A DNA stretch of 64,000 bases from Riptortus pedestris (lineage: Eukaryota > Arthropoda > Insecta > Hemiptera > Alydidae), in assembly GCA_019009955.1 (NCBI GenBank), contig CM032229.1, positions 3,538,501 through 3,602,500 on the forward strand, written 5' to 3'. The position numbers were made by a program, and so were the translations under genes. Positions 60,187 to 64,000 of this stretch are shown here, one piece after another. The notes beneath the pieces were generated by a model that searched no databases, had not been told where the DNA came from, and worked only from the letters and a program-made list of their open reading frames with translations. Position 1 is the first letter of the stretch, and each line of letters opens with the position of its first letter.

Positions 60187-60245
60187 GTGTGTGCGTGTGT
60201 GTGTGTGTGTGTATGTGAGTGTATGTATGTATGTATGTATGTATC
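60108..60245. repeat. compound (TA)n(GT)n microsatellite
   Basis: About 42 bp of TA, then about 75 bp of GT with GC interruptions, then TATG tetranucleotides. It has the same layout as the tract at 4190-4300, next to the same downstream repeat. Confidence 0.95.
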
Positions 60246-60838
60246 TATAAAACCCCCAACTTCCCGTGCTACCCCCCTTAAAATCTCTAAATGTTTCATT
60301 ACAAAGCTGAGACTTGGTGTGGTAGAATTGTGACCCCTGAAGAATCTTTTCACTCTATATGTACTTCTCCTGCTACCCAAACTTTGGAATTTACAATTCA
60401 ACAATGACGAATTCTTGTAGAAAATCAAATTCTAAACCGACTTTATACCGGTGAATATTTCGATTTGACGCATCCCTTAATTATAAAAGTTGTAGACAAG
60501 AAAATTATCTTTGAAACAAGTCAATGGAAAGAGGAATGAATTCCCAAATAAAAACAAAAAAAATTCTTTATGATTCTTCCATGGAATATGCCGCTGGTCT
60601 CCGAGAATATAATATAGCCTAAGTTGGGTTATAAGTATTAATAAGTCTAAGTTGGGTTAGTAGTTATGTACATACCAAGTTTCATAAAACTCGGTTAAGC
60701 CGATTATGAGTGAAAAGGTAACAAACAAATAGACACCAAAGAAACAAATTGCAGTTTTCGTGTCTATGACAAGTGAAACGAAGAGGTATCGTGAAATTTC
60801 GAGAAAAAATTAATTTACGGACAAAGGTTACTATTTTA

Positions 60839-60840
<2 letters not shown>
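60246..60840 (-). repeat. interspersed repeat, second copy of 4300-4875
   Basis: Starts CCCCCAACTTCCCGTGC and follows the 4300-4875 copy closely, including GAATTGTGACCCCTGAAGAA, TTCTTGTAGAAAATCAAATT and the family B 5'-like right part. It ends at a (TA)n tract. Confidence 0.78.
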
Positions 60841-60889
<49 letters not shown>

Positions 60890-60957
60890 GTAACCTCTGT
60901 TTGTAGATTGATTTTTTTCGCGAAATTTCAAGATAACTTTTGGTTTCACATGTCATA
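60841..60957 (+). mobile_element. (TA)n and family B 5' fragment
   Basis: TA tract (60841-60884), then AAAATTGTAACCTCTGTTTG to CACATGTCATA, the first 75 bp of a family B unit. It is cut by the LTR of the second provirus at 60958; other B copies continue GACACC at this point. Confidence 0.8.
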
Positions 60958-61148
60958 AGTTACGTCTTGGGAACATCCGCTCTGCTGACATCTCAAGCAT
61001 CAGCATTTATTCTCCTTATAATCCCTACCATTTTTCCTCTCCTTGTCATTTCCCCAGTAGCTCTAGACTGTCACTCTGTTCATTTTTAAAGTTGTAATTA
61101 ATAAAAGTGCTTTTTAAAAAGGCTTACACGCGTACTTTAAACTTAACT
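60958..61148 (+). repeat. 5' LTR of provirus 2
   Basis: Starts AGTTACGTCTTGGGAACATC and ends ACTTTAAACTTAACT. A polyadenylation signal AATAAA lies at 61100-61105. The sequence after it, TGGAGCTCGAATATAGGG, sits where the primer site belongs, but I cannot name the tRNA. Boundaries are inferred from resemblance to provirus 1 and from the interruption of family B. Confidence 0.75.
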
Positions 61149-61505
61149 GGAGCTCGAATATAGGGACTTAGCAGAAGTTTTCATTTTAAGTGTGATCTAT
61201 TTCCCACGTATTTGAAAACTTTGGATCTCAATCCTTAGCTGCTTATTACCCAAGTATAGCGAAGCCTTGCACTTTTTACTCCTGATCTATTTCCCGAGTT
61301 CCCCAATTGCAGCCAAGCAGAAGACAGCCTGGAGCAGCAGCAGCAAGGAATCTGGAAGAGCAGAAGACGCAGCACTTCTACATCATCATCCGATTCGTCT
61401 TGTCACCTGGAGGAAGAGCCGGAGGAACATCACTACAGTGTGAGTAGCCTCTGTATAGCTCATAAAAATAATATTATAATTCAGCCCTCTAAATTAAACC
61501 CCATT

Positions 61506-62620
61506 ATGTCAACCAACCAAAAAATGCCCCAAATCCAAAATGAAATTTTGAACCAAGCCTTAAGCGAAATCCAAATGATATCCAACCCCCTCCCCATGGA
61601 TATTTTAAAATATATCCCTAGATATGATGGAACTAGTTACAAATTGCCACAATTCATAGCCACATGCGAAGAATTATTTAATTCTTATTGTAAAATAAAT
61701 AATAAAGAAAAAGAAAATAACCACTGGCTACTTAGATGGTCCTGCCGAAGCTGTTGCCTACAATAATAATTGTGCAACAATAACGGACTTACTAGAATCT
61801 CTTAGGAAAAATTTCGCTGACGATAGGACAATTCCAGAGCTATCTGTCTTGAGATCTTACCCACGAGAACACCCGATAGAATTCCTTAACAGACTAGATG
61901 AAAAACGAACTACCGTGGTAACCAGATACAAACTAGATAAGGTCACTGGCACTCTACTAGACCAGCTGATACTACAACTTGACGCGACACTAGTACGGAC
62001 ATTTATACACGGTGTACACCCTACCCTAGGAGATCCTGTGTTTTTTTTTATCTTTAGTGATAATAAATAATTATGAATTATTTATTAAATTTAATTATTA
62101 ATATAAATTCAAGACTTAAACGACGCTAGGTCAAAACTGATTAACGACTGTAGCATTATACTAACACCCCAGAAGTCATGAACAAAATAGACACACATAA
62201 ACACAAACATAATTTCAAAATTCCCAATTTTACAAATCAAATATCTCCCCCTAGATTTAGACCAATTTTCAACAGAATCAAAATTTTGCTCAACCTTTTC
62301 AACCAAGACCTTTTAATATACAACCGTTCTCCCAACAAAGTTAACACTTTTTCCAACAAACTCAACCCTTTTTCCAATAAAATCAACCATTTGTGCAACA
62401 ACCCTCGTTCCCAAATGGAATAGTCAAAATACGGTTTCTATGAAATCAATACAACCCAAGCCAAATAAGAATTTCTTTCCCCATATGAGATTACATATGT
62501 TGAGTCAAATAAACAAGATAATTCAGAACCTGACAAAAAAATACAGTACATGCAAGAACAATTAAGTACACTAACAGACACAATAAACAAACTTACGGAC
62601 CATTTTTAGATAGAAGTCAC
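61506..62620 (+). pseudogene. gag: gag of provirus 2, frameshifted
   Basis: Starts at ATG 61506 (MSTNQKMPQIQNEIL), contains LKYIPRYDGTSYKLPQF, shifts frame near 61726 (YLDGPAEAVAYNN) and continues through LRSYPREHPIEFLNRLDEKR to about 62035. An AT-rich segment (62040-62110) breaks it. A basic Asn-rich tail (62180-62420) follows, as in errantiviral gag, which lacks CCHC knuckles. Confidence 0.72.
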
Positions 62621-62629
62621 CCACACAAG

Positions 62630-64000
62630 CCACCGGATCCAGATTTGAACTAAAAGCTATGGATAAGTCACTCCCTTACTTTTTGGACCAGGAAAACAGG
62701 AAATGGATAATAGACGCAGGATCTTTAAAAAATTATATCAATCCAGAAATAGTACCCCCTCATTGGCGTATATTCAGAGAAAACTTTTTGTAAAAACACC
62801 TGTGGGCGAAACACAAGGGTCGGAATATATTTTATGTCCTACCAATAAAATATTTCCTAATAGTTTTTTTTATGAAAATGTATTTATTTAAATTTTCCCC
62901 TAGGTATGACATACTTTTAGGACACGAGTCCATGAGTAAAATAAAAGCAAGTGTTAATTTTAGTAAAAACATTTTAGAATTTAATAATGGGTTTAAAAAA
63001 TTGTTATTTTCGATGGAAAATAAAAATGACAAAATTTTTTTAAAGCCTGGTTTAAATATGATTTCTTTCCCTGTTAGGTCAATTCCCAACAGCGGTTTAG
63101 GAATTTTTAAGCCACTAAATATAAATAATAAAGCCTTTCTAGAAGAAAGTTTAGTAGATATAGTGCTTAGCTTTTCCCACAGAGCTGATGACCATTAGCC
63201 TATGGAAGTAGATGAAGTAGAATCGATTTATCCAGCAAATCCTGTGACCAATTGTCCCGTGGATTCAAAGGATGTCGTTAAGGAACTCCCACATCTCATA
63301 CGGACTGATCATATGAATGAGGAGGAAAAAGTAAAAATCATAAACTTAATTAAACAATTCCCCGAAATAATTAAACGTGAGCATGATAAATTAAGTAGCA
63401 CTAATATTTTAAAACATAAAATAGTAACCACTAATTAGTTACCAGTTTATACTAAAAATTATAGATATCCGGAATTTTTTCGGAAGGATGTAGACATAGA
63501 AATAGATAAACTTCTTGAAATTACATAATATTGATATTATATTATATTTTCCTCTCTCAGCTTAAGAATATCATAAGCTAGTGCTTTTAACAAATTTAGA
63601 TGTTTTGAAAATAAAATATCAGGACGTGCAACTTATTTTTCAACGATAGATTTAGCTTCTGGATTTCATTGGATCCAGAATCAATTCCAAAAACTGCATT
63701 TAGCACAGAAAATGGTCATTGGGAATATACAAGGGTCCCTATGGGTTTGAAAAACGGACCTCCCACATTTCAAAGGGCTATGAGTATAATTTTTTCAAAC
63801 ATGCTAAATGTATTAGTTTATATTGATGACATAATAATTTATTCAGATAACTTAGAAGAACACTTAAAACATCTAAAAGCGGTTTTCGAAAAATTAAAAT
63901 TTCATAATCTCAAAATACAAATTGATAAGACTGAATTTTTTAAACGAGAATTATTATATTTAGGCCATATCATTTCAGATCAAGGCATTAAGCCAAATCC
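62630..64000 (+). pseudogene. pol: pol of provirus 2: protease and RT (partial)
   Basis: A protease-like segment begins WIIDAGSLKNYI (Asp-Ala-Gly where Asp-Thr/Ser-Gly is usual) and includes YDILLGHESM at about 62905-62935. RT then shows STIDLASGFHWI, RVPMGLKNGPPTFQRAM and VYIDDIIIYSDN at 63810-63850, so the catalytic YIDD box is intact, and ends at the window edge in LGHIISDQGIKPNP. Stops at about 62791, 63196, 63436 and 63526 plus shifts inactivate it. Confidence 0.82.

Larger units (their letters stand above)
60958..64000 (+). mobile_element. second errantivirus-like provirus (5' part, off window edge)
   Basis: A 191-bp 5' LTR followed by gag and pol in normal order. The LTR size, AGTTA start and gag IPRYDG block make it a relative of provirus 1, but it is a different lineage. 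gag and pol are interrupted by stops and frameshifts. RT continues past the right edge, so env and 3' LTR cannot be assessed. Confidence 0.85.

Overview
This window is eukaryotic, almost certainly insect (or at least arthropod), repeat-rich intergenic and intronic DNA. The evidence is small phase-consistent exons with GT/AG splice sites, insect-type LTR retroelements (one carrying an env gene), several LINE clades, Helitron/Helentron-like elements, TA-flanked DNA transposons, a tandem satellite and many (TA)n and (AC)n microsatellites. There are no operons, tRNAs or rRNAs. Host coding DNA is under 1 kb; nearly everything else is mobile DNA in various stages of decay.

Host genes. Two paralogous genes lie on the minus strand and encode small secreted cysteine-rich proteins. 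Gene B (6142 down to 4016, running off the left edge) shows a signal-peptide exon and two Cys-rich exons. Gene A (35565 down to 30908) shows the third, fourth and last exons, ending in an acidic/Ser-Lys tail and a hydrophobic C-terminus. Every intron seen is phase 1. The third intron of both genes holds the same degenerate LINE and the same (AC)n tract, so the locus was duplicated after the LINE arrived.

Layout. 1-3000: degenerate LINE in gene B intron. 4.0-6.1 kb: gene B exons. 6.4-12.3 kb: family A (Helentron-like) and family B (Helitron-like) elements plus a retroposon with a 12-bp target duplication. 12.3-13.4 kb: gypsy-type gag fragment with heptad repeats. 14.2-19.2 kb: an errantivirus-like provirus on the minus strand with two LTRs, gag-pol deleted, env open. 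20.0-21.7 kb: Penelope-like and LINE RT fragments. 22.7-27.0 kb: a long (AC)n tract, then a LINE inserted into a gypsy-type pol. 27.37-30.35 kb: a satellite of 22 units of 136/138 bp. 30.9-35.6 kb: gene A. 36.3-52.2 kb: one family A element whose central (TA)n holds five family B units, one of which contains a near-complete LINE, which in turn carries a TA-flanked transposon and two more family A copies. 53.2-59.5 kb: a gypsy-type pol split by a 3.8-kb transposon with a DDE transposase of unusual spacing. 60.96 kb to the end: a second errantivirus-like provirus on the plus strand (LTR, gag, pol), running off the window.

How the parts relate. Insertion order can be read from interrupted reading frames and target duplications: family B goes into (TA)n tracts (including those inside family A); LINEs go into family B and into gypsy pol; TA-targeting DNA transposons go into LINE ORF1 and gypsy RNase H. 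Most elements carry stops, frameshifts or deletions. The intact env frame of the first provirus is the main exception. All family assignments come from motifs read by eye.
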